A stretch of 64,000 nt of DNA from Mycolicibacterium chitae (GTDB lineage Bacteria; Actinomycetota; Actinomycetes; Mycobacteriales; Mycobacteriaceae). The translations under genes and the position numbers were made by a program. Below the pieces are notes generated by a model that did no database searches, had not been told where the DNA came from, and saw only the letters and a program-made list of their open reading frames with translations. The stretch lies in NCBI RefSeq assembly GCF_900637205.1, contig NZ_LR134355.1, positions 5,332,001 to 5,396,000 on the forward strand. The letters run 5' to 3'. Below, one piece after another: positions 53,274-61,990 of this stretch. Position 1 is the first letter of the stretch, and each line of letters begins with the position of its first letter.

Positions 53274-53747
53274 TCAGCGGCTTGTTCGCCCGGCCGGACG
53301 CCCCGGCTTACGCTCCCATTCCCGAGCAAACTTGCGTACTGCGGCGGCATCCCAGACTGCGCCGCCTCGCAGCTCGGCCAGGGGCGCTGGAAATGCGGCA
53401 GTCGAGCGCAGTTGATGCACTCGTTGACGCGCGACACCCAGCTCGTCAGCGATCTCGGCGGCTGACATGAGTTCAGGCAAGGTTGGAGCCTCTGCGCGCC
53501 GTCGCCACTCGTCCTCGCGGACAATCTCGATGCAGGCCGGCGCGGCACCGACGACCTCACTGATGTTGTCCACGTACTTGGCGATCACGTCGACCAGATG
53601 CAGCTCGGCGGGCGCATAGACCGTGACGTCGACAACACCACGCTTGGGGACACGCGAGACCGTGGCGTCGAACTGCTCGGACCAGTGGTCCATCGTGTCC
53701 ACCGTGGCGTCGAGCGCGTAGCTGACGGTGGCAACCCAGTCATTCAT
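53274..53747 (-). CDS. HTH protein, probable antitoxin of a HicA-like pair
   Basis: 157 residues. The N-terminal half (about 1-85) is an alpha/beta domain with repeated short strands; the C-terminal half has an HTH: LMSAAEIADELGVARQRVHQ, then GAVWDAAAVRKFAREWERKP. It overlaps the small upstream gene by 4 bases. HicB antitoxins often have such two-part layout, but the N-terminal part is not a clear HicB fold. Confidence 0.65.
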   Translation of the reverse strand: MNDWVATVSYALDATVDTMDHWSEQFDATVSRVPKRGVVDVTVYAPAELHLVDVIAKYVDNISEVVGAAPACIEIVREDEWRRRAEAPTLPELMSAAEIADELGVARQRVHQLRSTAAFPAPLAELRGGAVWDAAAVRKFAREWERKPGRPAGRTSR

Positions 53748-53998
53748 TCCGCCTTCTCCTTTCGGCGCTGTGCGCGTTGCTCCTTCTTGCTGGGCGGCGG
53801 CACCTGCAGGCCCGCCTTACGTAGTGCGACATGTAGGTCCGCCATTCGCCGTCGCGGGTTGCTCGGTGTGGCCGGGTAACTCGCGATGTAGTTGCCATTG
53901 ACGTCGTAGAACCTGGTGTAGCCCTTGGTGTCGTCGTTGACAGTCCAGCCCTGAGACTCCGCCCATTTGGCGAGGTCAGCGACGTCGCTGTTCACCAT
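53744..53998 (-). CDS. HicA-like toxin, small
   Basis: 84 residues from the ATG at 53998 (AAGGGGAGC before it); a frame from 54121 is open but crosses the promoter. LAKWAESQGWTVND, YTRFYDVNGNYIASYPATPS and LHVALRKAGLQVPPP follow the HicA mRNA-interferase pattern (alpha-beta-beta-beta-alpha with the xTPSD region). The catalytic His of HicA is not seen in the expected place (KGYTRFY), so activity is doubtful. Confidence 0.6.
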   Translation of the reverse strand: MVNSDVADLAKWAESQGWTVNDDTKGYTRFYDVNGNYIASYPATPSNPRRRMADLHVALRKAGLQVPPPSKKEQRAQRRKEKAE

Positions 53999-54019
53999 GC
54001 TCCCCTTATCATTGCGATG

Positions 54020-54054
54020 TGTCAAGAATATTGACAATACCGATACAACGTCAA
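54020..54054 (-). promoter_or_regulatory. Promoter and operator of the HicA-like pair
   Basis: On the minus strand TTGACG (54049-54054) and TATTCT (54025-54030) are 18 bases apart, a plausible -35/-10 pair. The perfect arms TGTCAA/TTGACA (54020-54036) overlap the -10. This is the usual autoregulation layout of a toxin-antitoxin operon. Confidence 0.5.
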
Positions 54055-54449
54055 CAGTTTTGTGCCTGCGCTCGCACTCCCGTCGATCGAGGCATATCGC
54101 ACCGGTTGCCGCCGCACGCACGAGCCGACACCGATCATGTGCGCCAACATGATCGGGGCGAATCTAGCGCAACACGTTTGCACGAAACTGCCAACAGCGA
54201 CCGCCGCGGCCGGCCTCCACCACACGAGGCGTCCTCGCTCGTCAACTGACCACACCAGTGGTTTCTCGCCCGTGCGCTTCAGAATCTCGAACGACTCGTC
54301 AAAGCCTTTGTTGGCTCTCGTCACTCGCATACGGGCCTCGGCGAGACGTCGGCTGTCATACCGTCAACGTACGGATGACCACCGACATCCTTCAGACTGT
54401 CGATCGGAGATGCACTAGCCGGCTGACTTTTCGTTGCAACGTCCAGCCC
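54037..54449. other. Stretch without a recognised gene
   Basis: Apart from the -35 box, no supported gene, repeat or RNA is seen. Both strands have only short shadow-like frames. The stretch is less GC-rich in places than its surroundings and lies inside the mobile-element region. Confidence 0.4.
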
Positions 54450-54584
54450 AACGAGAATGAAGGGCCGTTGATCCTGCTCGGTGGCCTCACCACCAAAGCA
54501 GCCATGGACCTGGCAATGCGTGAAGGCTTCGAGTTTGTGGCCATGGCACCCGCACTGCTACGAGACCACCAGCTGCTCAACTGA
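54450..54584 (+). pseudogene. C-terminal fragment of an NADH:flavin oxidoreductase (OYE family)
   Basis: The frame reads GPLILLGGLTTKAAMDLAMR and EGFEFVAMAPALLRDHQLLN, the phosphate-binding end of the TIM barrel in Old Yellow Enzyme-type oxidoreductases (normally LILLGGI...FVAMARALLREP). Only about 45 codons remain. The Arg that normally follows FVAMA is Pro. Confidence 0.6.
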
Positions 54585-54798
54585 ATTCGGCAATCGCCTC
54601 AATAGCCCTTCGTTGTGTACTCATCGCAACAAGTGCATGGCCAGCATCGAGCGGACCCACCGCGTGCTCACCACTGAGCCGGCGTCCCTTCCAGACCGGG
54701 AGTTCGTCGGTGGGAACAGCGAGGCATAACTGGAGCCATCGGTGCCACACCCGGTAGCCGCCATCCGCACGAGCGCGGCATTCCGGCAGTAGTGACGG

Positions 54799-55044
54799 CT
54801 ACCTCTGACGAACCGGTACCCGCCTCCACCCGTAGACATTCGGCATCTTTACCCGTTCGAGCCCGGAGGCGTCGACCTCGTACTCGGGGATCAGATCCAA
54901 CATGATGTCCAGGGCGATGCGGCCCTCCATCCTCGCAAGCGCCGCGCCGAGACAGCTGTGGATGCCGTACCCGAAGCCAAGGTTGTGGCCTGCGGGCTTG
55001 CGGGTGATATCAAACCGGTCAGGATCCTCAAAAGCTCGTTCGTG
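54799..55044 (-). pseudogene. Cytochrome P450 C-terminal fragment
   Basis: About 81 codons: HERAFEDPDRFDITRKPAGH, haem loop FGYGIHSCLGAALARMEGR with the Cys ligand, and a complete C-terminus. The N-terminal 300 or so residues are missing; upstream the frame enters the left flank of the IS256-family element. Insertion or deletion by that element truncated the gene. Confidence 0.68.
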
Positions 55045-55093
55045 AGCAATGATCAGAACCTGTGGATGAGCCTCGGGATGGGGGCGTGAAAGT

Positions 55094-55178
55094 GGGCGCA
55101 CCTTCCCGAGGATGATCTGAAAGTCAGTAGGTCCGATCATGAGCCGGCGTTGGCGCGCTGGTTCGGGAAGGTACGCCC
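55094..55178. repeat. 16-bp inverted repeat at the left edge of the IS256-family element
   Basis: GGGCGCACCTTCCCGA (55094-55109) and TCGGGAAGGTACGCCC (55163-55178) are inverted copies with one mismatch, 53 bases apart. The right arm ends directly before the transposase ATG. This may be the terminal repeat met twice, i.e. ends of two elements, or a regulatory hairpin of the transposase gene. Confidence 0.45.
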
Positions 55179-56264
55179 ATGCTCACCGTAGTTCACGACG
55201 CCGAGGACGCCAACGGCCACGAGGCCTCTGGGCGCTCGTTGTTGGACGAGATCGTCCGCGACGGTGCCCGGCAAATGCTGGCCGCGGCGTTGCAGGCCGA
55301 GGTCGCCGCGTATGTGGCCCAGTACGCCGATCAGCTCGACGACAACGGGCACCGGCTGGTGGTGCGCAACGGCTACCACCAGCCACGTGAGGTGTTGACC
55401 GCAGCCGGTGCGGTGCAGGTGAAAGCTCCACGAGTCAACGACAAACGCGTCGACCCCGACACTGGTGAGCGGAAACGGTTTTCCTCGGCGATCCTGCCGG
55501 CGTGGGCGCGCAAGTCACCGCAGATGAGCGAGGTGCTGCCGCTTTTGTATCTGCACGGGCTGTCGACCAGTGATTTCGGGCCGGCCCTGGAGCAGTTTCT
55601 GGGCTCGGGTGCCGGGTTGTCGGCCACCACGATCACCCGGCTGACCAGTCAGTGGCAAGATGAGGCCCGCGCGTTCGCCGCCCGGGACCTGTCGGGCACC
55701 GATTACGTCTACCTGTGGGTGGACGGCATCCACCTCAAGGTCCGCCTGGACCAGGAAAAGCTGTGCTTGCTGGTGATGCTGGGTGTGCGCGCTGACGGCC
55801 GCAAAGAACTGGTGGCGATCACCGACGGCTACCGCGAATCGACCGAGTCGTGGGCTGATCTGCTGCGCGACTGCAAGCGACGCGGCATGACCGCCCCGGT
55901 GCTCGCGGTCGGCGATGGCGCACTCGGGTTCTGGAACGCGGTGCGTGAGGTGTTCCCGGCCACCAAAGAGCAGCGGTGCTGGTTTCATAAGCAGGCTAAT
56001 GTTCTTGCCGCGCTGCCGAAATCAGCGCACCCGTCGGCGTTGGCGGCGATCAAGGAGATCTACAACGCCGAGGATATCGACAAGGCCCAGCTCGCGGTCA
56101 AAGCCTTCGAGGTCGACTTCGGGGCCAAGTATCCTAAAGCGGTCGCCAAGATCACCGACGATCTGGACACCCTGCTGGAGTTCTACCACTATCCCGCCGA
56201 ACATTGGATTCACCTACGCACCACGAATCCGATCGAAAGCACCTTCGCCACAGTGCGTTTGCGC
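55179..56264 (+). mobile_element. IS256-family transposase, 3' truncated
   Basis: About 362 codons of a normally 400-420 residue Mutator-type transposase. Features: LLDEIVRDGARQMLAAALQA, the DDE region with YLWVDGIHLKVRLDQEKLCL, VLAVGDGALGFW, QRCWFHKQANVLAALPK and NPIESTFATVRLR. After VRLR the frame meets the TGA of the IS3-family end, so about 50 C-terminal residues and the right inverted repeat are lost. It cannot move by itself. Confidence 0.82.
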
Positions 56265-56293
56265 TGAGGGGGACCCGTTTGGTGGTCCACTCG

Positions 56294-57159
56294 TTATGCG
56301 ACTTGGGGTTGGTGGGTCGTGGCCCACTGTAGAGCGAACTCGGTCGGGGTGAGTTCACCGTGGGCGGAGTGGGGTCGGTTGGTGTTGTAGTCGATCCTCC
56401 AGTCTTCGATGATCACGCGGGCTTCGCGTAGGGAGTCGAAGCGCCAGGAGTTGAGCAGTTCGTCGCGCAGGCGACCGTTGAATGATTCGATGAAGGCGTT
56501 CTGCCAGGGCGAGCCGGGATCAATGAAAAGTGAACCAGCACTGTTGAATCGGCACCAATCGCTCACGGCGTGGGCGACGAACTCAGGACCGTTGTCGAAA
56601 CGCACGTACCGCGGCGCCCCGTGGGTCAGCGCCAGGCGATCCAGCACGTCGACGACGCCGTCGGCGTTGATGGCGCGGTCGACCTCGATCGCGAGTGCTT
56701 GGCGGGTGAACTCGTTGATGACGTTGAGCATCTTGATGGTGCGGCCATCGGCGGTGGTGTCGAACTGGAAGTCCATCGCCCAGATGACGTTGGGGCGGAT
56801 CGGTGACATCGCGCCGACGGCGACGCCGATACCGGTGAGACGCTTTTGCGGCGCCGCTGCGGAACCCGAAGGCCCTCTGGGCGCCACAGTCGACGGATGC
56901 GCTTGTTGTTGACCTGCCAGCCGGCGCGGCGGGCCATCTTGGCCGCCCGTCGCCACCCCCAGCGTGGCCGGTCAGTGGAGAACTTGCGCAGCCAGGCCCG
57001 CAACTCGGCTTCCTCGGTGGTCACCGGCGCCGGGGTCAGGCGCATTGTGGACCGGTGGATGCCCACGACGGTGCAGGCGCGGCGTTCGGACACCCCGAAC
57101 CGCTCACGCAGCGCCGCTACGGCGCTGCGCTTGCGGTTCGGGGTCAAAAGTTTCCCGCC
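56294..57159 (-). pseudogene. IS3-family transposase OrfB, frameshifted
   Basis: The 5' part reads LLTPNRKRSAVAALRERFGV and CTVVGIHRSTMRLTPAPVTT. At the TTTT run 56844-56847 (AAAA on the coding strand) the frame breaks: one more A would give RRRKKRLTGIGVAVG. The rest continues in another frame with the DDE integrase core: WAMDFQFDTTADGRTIKMLN, RFDNGPEFVAHAVSDWC and AFIESFNGRLRDELLN. Thus OrfB is split within the protein, apart from the normal OrfA/OrfB frame change. Confidence 0.72.
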
Positions 57160-57431
57160 GAAATCTCCTTGAGCATGTCGATGTCGAGAGCCTGATTGGC
57201 GACCAGCTTCTTGAGCCGGGCGTTCTCGGCCTCGAGCTCTTTGAGCCGTTTGGCCTCGTTGGCCTTCATGCCGCCGTACTGGGCTACCCAGCGATGCCAG
57301 GTCGATTCGGCGATCTCCAGGTGCCGACACACCTCAGCGAGCTCCTGGCCGCTCCCGAGCAGCTTGTTGCCCTCGGCCAGCTTGCGGATGATCTGATCCG
57401 GCGTATGCCGCCGGCGCTTGTTCGATGCCAT
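57144..57431 (-). CDS. IS3-family transposase OrfA
   Basis: 95 residues from the ATG at 57431. HTH_21-type: RRHTPDQIIRKLAEGNKLLG, ELAEVCRHLEIAESTWHRW, then a leucine-zipper-like coil AKRLKELEAENARLKKLVAN and DIDMLKEISAGNF. Intact. It overlaps the start of OrfB, as usual for IS3 elements where a -1 frameshift makes the fusion transposase. Confidence 0.8.
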   Translation of the reverse strand: MASNKRRRHTPDQIIRKLAEGNKLLGSGQELAEVCRHLEIAESTWHRWVAQYGGMKANEAKRLKELEAENARLKKLVANQALDIDMLKEISAGNF

Positions 57432-57506
57432 GTCGTTGTCGATTCTTCCTTGCCCGCAGACCGGGCAACAGAGTCGCACAACGACTGGACCACTACGAGG
57501 GGCTCA

Positions 57507-57811
57507 CCTCAAGCCAGGGTGAGCCCGTCGTTGCGGTCCAGTACTTCGCGACGGTGTCGTCGACGCCATGGCCTGAGAACTGGCCCAAGCCCGAGGGTGG
57601 AGCCGGGATGGTGCACCGCATCGAAGGACGCCCCAGCATGCGCCTCCAGATGTCTTTCGAGCGGGGTCCCGGGGAACGCGCCATGCCCTCGCTGGCGTTC
57701 ACCGGCCAGGCCGTCGTCAACGCGATTCCCCACGTCGTCAAGAGCGCGCCCGGCCTGCTCGAACCAGTACTCGGTCGATCGGTGATCACCCGGCAGGCGC
57801 GGCGCAGCTGA
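57507..57811 (+). pseudogene. C-terminal fragment of a dihydrodipicolinate-reductase-like oxidoreductase
   Basis: From just after the IS3 end the frame reads VAVQYFATVSSTPWPENWPK, MVHRIEGRPSMRLQMSFERG and TGQAVVNAIPHVVKSAPGLL. The last is the TG-A-x-NAIP-x-V-x-x-APG-L signature of mycobacterial DapB-like/amine-dehydrogenase-like oxidoreductases. The NAD-binding N-terminus is missing. Truncated by the IS3 element. Confidence 0.6.
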
Positions 57812-57815
57812 ACCA

Positions 57816-57846
57816 CCCCGGGTTTGATGCCGCATCAAACCCGGGG
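57816..57846. terminator. Strong bidirectional hairpin terminator
   Basis: CCCCGGGTTTGATG and CATCAAACCCGGGG are perfect 14-bp arms with a 3-base loop. It lies between the convergent DapB-like fragment (stop at 57811) and the Ddn-like gene (stop at 57877). No T-run, as is common for mycobacterial terminators. Confidence 0.75.
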
Positions 57847-57876
57847 CGATTCACCAAGTCCTGTGCGGTACAAAGG

Positions 57877-58272
57877 TCAGCCCGCAGGGCTCGCATTCGC
57901 CATCAGCAGGGCTGCCTCGTTGTAGGGAAAAGCTCGGTAGAGCAGCCGGGAACGCGGTATGACGAGGGTCGCAGCCTCGACCTTGCTCACCACCCGTGGG
58001 TTGACGAGCACAACAGACCGTCCGCGCTTGCGCAGCACCGTCGGTCCGCCGGCCAGCACGTTCTTCAACCAGTCCGTCTGCGGGCCGTAGCCGATGAGGA
58101 TGGCGTAGCCCTCATGGGTCTTGAACACCAAAAGGGGCGTGCGATATCGCTTACCCGACTTCCGCCCGACGTGCTCGAGCGTCCCGAGGCTCGGAAGCCA
58201 CGGTGTGATCGTGCGAGCCGCCGGGTTGGTGACTCGCTTGTTGAACTCTGCGATTCGTCGAGGCACGCGCAT
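57877..58272 (-). CDS. F420/Ddn-like nitroreductase-family protein
   Basis: 131 residues. The deazaflavin-dependent nitroreductase fold (split beta-barrel) shows LEHVGRKSGKRYRTPLLVF and YAILIGYGPQTDWLKNVLAG, the usual F420-binding layout of the DUF385/Ddn family. Members reduce quinones or other small molecules with F420H2. Single gene, with a terminator behind it. Confidence 0.8.
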   Translation of the reverse strand: MRVPRRIAEFNKRVTNPAARTITPWLPSLGTLEHVGRKSGKRYRTPLLVFKTHEGYAILIGYGPQTDWLKNVLAGGPTVLRKRGRSVVLVNPRVVSKVEAATLVIPRSRLLYRAFPYNEAALLMANASPAG

Positions 58273-58582
58273 TCTCGGAGTCTAGGTAAGGGTCGAAGTG
58301 AGTGACCGCAGTGGCGGGTCGACTCACCGGCCCGCCGTTTCGGCACCGAGTTCGGACACTTTGTGCGGATCTCAAAAATCTGACAATGCTGCTATGACCG
58401 CACCCTGCAAAGCGCATGGTTCTACCGGCGCGGCTTCGCCTCCAACGCAGGCCACGCCCGCGCCCTTGCACCCTGGGTCGAGTTCTAAAATACTGAACGA
58501 CGCCACAGCGCACTCGCAGGCCTACCACCAGTCAGCCGACCGCAACTAACCTGATGACCGGGTACACCTAGTTCCACGCCTC
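58273..58582. other. Intergenic stretch, nothing recognised
   Basis: 310 bases between the Ddn-like gene start and the acyl-CoA synthetase stop. Only short overlapping frames on both strands; no clear RNA, repeat or hairpin was seen. The part near 58273-58330 must hold the Ddn-like gene's promoter. Confidence 0.4.
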
Positions 58583-60145
58583 TCAGCCGCTCCGCCGCAG
58601 AACGTAACGCTGGACCTTGCCGCTCGCGGTTCTCGGCAGTTGCCCGACGAAGTGCACCCTGCGTGGGTAGGCGTGCGCGGCATAGTTGGTCTTCACCATC
58701 TCCTGAAGTTGCCCAGCCAGCTCCTCACTGCCAAGGTTGCCAGGCCCCAGCACGACAAAAGCCTCCAAAACCTCACCGCGAAGTTCGTCTGGCTGGCCCA
58801 CGACCGCCACATCCGTGACGGCTGGATGGGTAATGAGCACACTTTCGACGTCGAGGGGCCCAATGCGGTAACCCGCCATGATGATCACGTCGTCGTCTCG
58901 GCCACCGAAGTGGAAGTTTCCGGCGTCGTCCGCGTAACCCGTGTCTCCGGTGAGATACCAGCGCTTGTCCTCGGTAAACCGCGAATCGGTTTTGCTCGGG
59001 TCGCCGTGATACCCCGCGAACCACATCAGCGGACTCTGTGCGGTGTCGACGGCGATCTGTCCGTCGACGATGCCGCAGGCAAATCCTGGCATCGGCTTTC
59101 CCATGGAGCCCTTCACCGGGTGTTGCCGGACCTCATCATGCCAGTGGTTGTTGATGACCATTCCGAGCTCGGTTTGGCCGTAGTGGTCACGAACTTCCGT
59201 GCCAAGCGCATCCACTGCCCACTGGGTGATCTCGGGCGTCAGTGGTTCACCCGCCGAGGATGCGCAGCGCAGCGAGACTTCGCCCAAACCGGAGGTTTTG
59301 CTCAGCGCGCGATAGACCGTTGGCGCCGCTGCGAGGTTGGTCACGCTTAGCTGTCGGAGAAGTGTCAGCGTGGCCTCCGCCGAAAAGGCGCTGTTGTGAA
59401 GGATGTTGGTTCGGCCGACAGCCATTGGTCCGAGCACGCCGTAGTAAAGACCGTAAGCCCAGCCCGGATCGGCCGCGTTCCAGAAAACGTCGTCCTCTCG
59501 AACATCCAGTCCGTAGACCATGTAACAGGCGAATGCTGCCAGAGCACGAAGCGGCACCGGAACACCTTTGGGGCTACCCGTGGTACCGCTGGTGAAGAGG
59601 AGAAGGACTGTGCCGTCCCCGCCCACCGAAACTGACTCCTCGACAGGTGCGGAATCTGAGATGCGCGCATCGAGTTCGGCTCCAGTTACGAGCGTTTCAA
59701 TGCCGCCAATCTCATGCAGCTTGTCGGCCTGGCTCGGTTCGGTGATCACCACGCGCGCGCCCGCCCCTCGCAACCGTGCCTCGATCGCCGGCGGCGCGAA
59801 CGCCGTGAACAGCGGAAGGTACACGGCACCGAGGCGGAGGATCGCCGCTAGGGCTACAGGTAAGTCAATGCGCTTGCCCAGCAGCACCCCAACAACCTCA
59901 CCGCGACGAACTCCCATGTCGGTGAGTACCCGCGCGAGCCGTTTGGAACGTTCCTGCAGTTCTCCATAGGTCACGGCGACCTCGGGCTCGCCCGAGGAAT
60001 CCACCGTGATGAACGCGGTGGACGTGGGGTCATGACAATCAACCAGGAGTTCGGCGGCGTTCGCAGCAGCGGGGGAGAAACGCTGCAGCCAGAACTCGAC
60101 GGTGCCGACCACCGATTCCTGACTGGTTCGAGCGGTTCGAGACAC
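58583..60145 (-). CDS. Acyl-CoA synthetase (AMP-binding family)
   Basis: 520 residues. P-loop-like VLLLFTSGTTGSPKGVPVPL, YGQTELGMVINNHW, WYLTGDTGYADDAGNFHFGG, GRDDDVIIMAGYRIGPLDVES and the catalytic Lys in PRTASGKVQRYVLRR. This is the medium/short-chain acyl-CoA ligase subgroup (acetyl-CoA synthetase-like). It is divergent from the LuxR gene, with a CCCCC...GGGG site between, and probably activates an acid formed by the P450 pathway. Confidence 0.87.
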   Translation of the reverse strand: MSRTARTSQESVVGTVEFWLQRFSPAAANAAELLVDCHDPTSTAFITVDSSGEPEVAVTYGELQERSKRLARVLTDMGVRRGEVVGVLLGKRIDLPVALAAILRLGAVYLPLFTAFAPPAIEARLRGAGARVVITEPSQADKLHEIGGIETLVTGAELDARISDSAPVEESVSVGGDGTVLLLFTSGTTGSPKGVPVPLRALAAFACYMVYGLDVREDDVFWNAADPGWAYGLYYGVLGPMAVGRTNILHNSAFSAEATLTLLRQLSVTNLAAAPTVYRALSKTSGLGEVSLRCASSAGEPLTPEITQWAVDALGTEVRDHYGQTELGMVINNHWHDEVRQHPVKGSMGKPMPGFACGIVDGQIAVDTAQSPLMWFAGYHGDPSKTDSRFTEDKRWYLTGDTGYADDAGNFHFGGRDDDVIIMAGYRIGPLDVESVLITHPAVTDVAVVGQPDELRGEVLEAFVVLGPGNLGSEELAGQLQEMVKTNYAAHAYPRRVHFVGQLPRTASGKVQRYVLRRSG

Positions 60146-60208
60146 GGGACCTCACTTGCGATTCGACGGGCTTTGCACCAGTGTCCGGGTACACACAAAC
60201 GTTGAACA

Positions 60209-60222
60209 CCCCCCAGAGTGGG
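60209..60222. promoter_or_regulatory. Candidate LuxR site, CCCCCA-N-A-N-TGGGG
   Basis: CCCCCAGAGTGGGG, an inverted repeat (CCCC...GGGG) between the divergent acyl-CoA synthetase and LuxR genes. A 12-of-14 match (CCCCCAAACTGGGG) lies at 61935-61948 before the P450 gene. The local LuxR regulator is the likely binder. Confidence 0.5.
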
Positions 60223-60332
60223 GGTCGGAAAGGAAATCCGACCTTCACGGGCGACGTTGCTGTGCGTAACCTGACCACGAGCCCTGCCCTCTCGCGGGGT
60301 GTGGAGTTGCCCCGGTGATGAGGAGGAGCAAC

Positions 60333-61142
60333 ATGGCCCAGTCTCCGATCGCCCGCCCATTGATCGAAACGCTTCACCGGGTACGGCGGTCGACCGGTGT
60401 GCCGCTGGCTTTCGCCGGCACGATCGAATCTGGGGCGCGGCTTCGGCTCAATCACTTCGCCGGGAACACCGTCGGTGCACTCGATCGTGTCCTGATCGAT
60501 GTCGGACATGGCCTCGGCGGCAGAGTGGTCGAGGTAGGCCGTCCGATGGTCGTCGATGATTACCGCCGTACGTCGTCGATCACGCACCGCTATGACGCGG
60601 TTATCGCGAGCGAGGGCCTGCGTGCGATGGCTGCGGCGCCGGTTGTGGTTGACCGGAAAACAGTGGCCGTTCTCTACGCCGCATTGCGTACCGCCGATCC
60701 CATTGGGGACCGGACGAAGGATTGTCTGGCCGACGAGGCCCGCGCCGTGGAACAGCGCATAGTCGCCGCTCGCGCCGTGGTCTCGAGTGACAGACTGCCG
60801 AGTGAAGCGGCGGTGCTGCGTGACCGAATCTGCGGAGCCTATGCGCAGTTGCGGACGCTGGCTCGAACATTGGATGACCCCAGCACGGCCGCCACAATCA
60901 CACAGATTTCGAAATCGCTACTCGGGGACCAGCAAGTCCACGTCGAGAGAGACTTGACGGCGAGAGAGATCGACGTCCTCGCGCTGGCCGCGCTGGGCCA
61001 TCCCAATGCCCAAATAGGCCAGTTACTCGGACTGCAGACCGAGACCGTAAAGGGCTACATGAAGGATGCTATGCGAAAGCTGCACGCGCACACACGGTTA
61101 GAAGCGGTCGTACGGGCGCGCCGGCTTGGAGCACTGCCCTAG
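60333..61142 (+). CDS. GAF/LuxR-family transcriptional regulator
   Basis: 269 residues from the ATG at 60333 (GGAGGAGCAAC before it). An N-terminal GAF-like sensor (about 25-150) and a C-terminal LuxR HTH (about 205-265): LTAREIDVLALAALGHPNAQ, LLGLQTETVKGYMKDAMRKL. Regulators of this type control terpene/aromatic degradation in actinobacteria. It overlaps the end of the convergent TetR gene by 4 bases. Confidence 0.85.
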   Translation: MAQSPIARPLIETLHRVRRSTGVPLAFAGTIESGARLRLNHFAGNTVGALDRVLIDVGHGLGGRVVEVGRPMVVDDYRRTSSITHRYDAVIASEGLRAMAAAPVVVDRKTVAVLYAALRTADPIGDRTKDCLADEARAVEQRIVAARAVVSSDRLPSEAAVLRDRICGAYAQLRTLARTLDDPSTAATITQISKSLLGDQQVHVERDLTAREIDVLALAALGHPNAQIGQLLGLQTETVKGYMKDAMRKLHAHTRLEAVVRARRLGALP

Positions 61143-61807
61143 CTGGGGTGTGGAGCGCCGAGAACCGCGAGCGCCGCCTGAGTGAGTCCTGCGGCAAGCG
61201 AGTCCTCTTCGTCGGCGGTGTGTTCACTGGTGAACAGGAAGTAAAAGTTACGTTCGACCATCCAACACACGATCTCGCCGCGCTGTTGAGCATCCCGTTC
61301 TGCTACATCCAATCCCTCGGCGAGGACGCCCTGAGCGAGTACCTCAGCAAAGGCTCGCATAATCTCACGCCAACGCGTGACACCGGGGCCTCGGGACGCT
61401 GACAATTCCACCGCCGCAATGTAAGCCGGACGGTGCCGCCGCCAGCCGTCGAGTGCTGCGGCGACAATACGGGTAACGAAATCGTGCAGCGATTCGTCAG
61501 GTGCGCGGGGGAACATCTGCACCTGCATCTGTTCTGTTGCACGGGCGATAAGAGCGTCCACGGCGTCGCTCTTGTTGCCGAAATAAAAGTAGACGCTGGT
61601 CCGCGACAGCGATCCCGCCGACGCGATCGCTTCCATGGACAGATCTGCAATCGACGTCGACTGAAGCAGCTTCTCGATGCTGTCCAGCAGCATGTCGCGT
61701 CGCTCGTCACCAGCTCGCGGCATAGCCGCCTGAAAGCGCCGCGGCCGCCGCGCCCCCCGAGCGGCAGACCGCAGCCTCGCATCTGAGGCATCGGATTGGT
61801 CACTCAT
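61139..61807 (-). CDS. TetR/AcrR-family regulator
   Basis: About 222 residues from the ATG at 61807; the frame is open further upstream into the P450 promoter. HTH: MLLDSIEKLLQSTSIADLSM and SAGSLSRTSVYFYFGNKSDA. It faces the P450 gene (183-base gap) and may act together with the LuxR regulator on that promoter. Confidence 0.83.
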   Translation of the reverse strand: MSDQSDASDARLRSAARGARRPRRFQAAMPRAGDERRDMLLDSIEKLLQSTSIADLSMEAIASAGSLSRTSVYFYFGNKSDAVDALIARATEQMQVQMFPRAPDESLHDFVTRIVAAALDGWRRHRPAYIAAVELSASRGPGVTRWREIMRAFAEVLAQGVLAEGLDVAERDAQQRGEIVCWMVERNFYFLFTSEHTADEEDSLAAGLTQAALAVLGAPHPS

Positions 61808-61934
61808 CGCAATCGATGCTAGTCCGGCCGCGCCCTGGAGTCGGTATCGCGTCGAACTGGATGACTGTCGGCCGCGCTGCCGTTCGACGGTCCGTCGACG
61901 ATTGTCGACAAAGCGTTGACACGCGGTGGGATGT

Positions 61935-61948
61935 CCCCCAAACTGGGG
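61935..61948. promoter_or_regulatory. Candidate LuxR site before the P450 gene
   Basis: CCCCCAAACTGGGG, 43 bases before the P450 start. It matches the site at 60209-60222 at 12 of 14 positions, including both outer arms. Confidence 0.5.
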
Positions 61949-61990
61949 CGCGACTGTGATGTGCATCGCTCTCAGGAGTGAAGGAGGACA

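Larger units (their letters stand above)
56265..57506 (-). mobile_element. IS3-family insertion sequence
   Basis: About 1.24 kb with two minus-strand frames (orfA, orfB). The ends are inverted: GTGGTCCACTCGTTATGCGA near the left end matches the complement of the right end (GTGGTCCAGTCGTTGTGCGA) at 18 of 20 positions, and both ends start TGAG. It interrupts the IS256-family transposase gene. No matching IS256 3' half is found beyond its right end, so a deletion went with or followed the insertion. Exact borders are approximate. Confidence 0.7.

Noticed and set aside
56844..56847. Programmed -1 frameshift site within IS3 OrfB
   Set aside because: IS3 frameshifting occurs at the OrfA/OrfB junction, not inside the integrase domain, so this A run looks like a disabling deletion.
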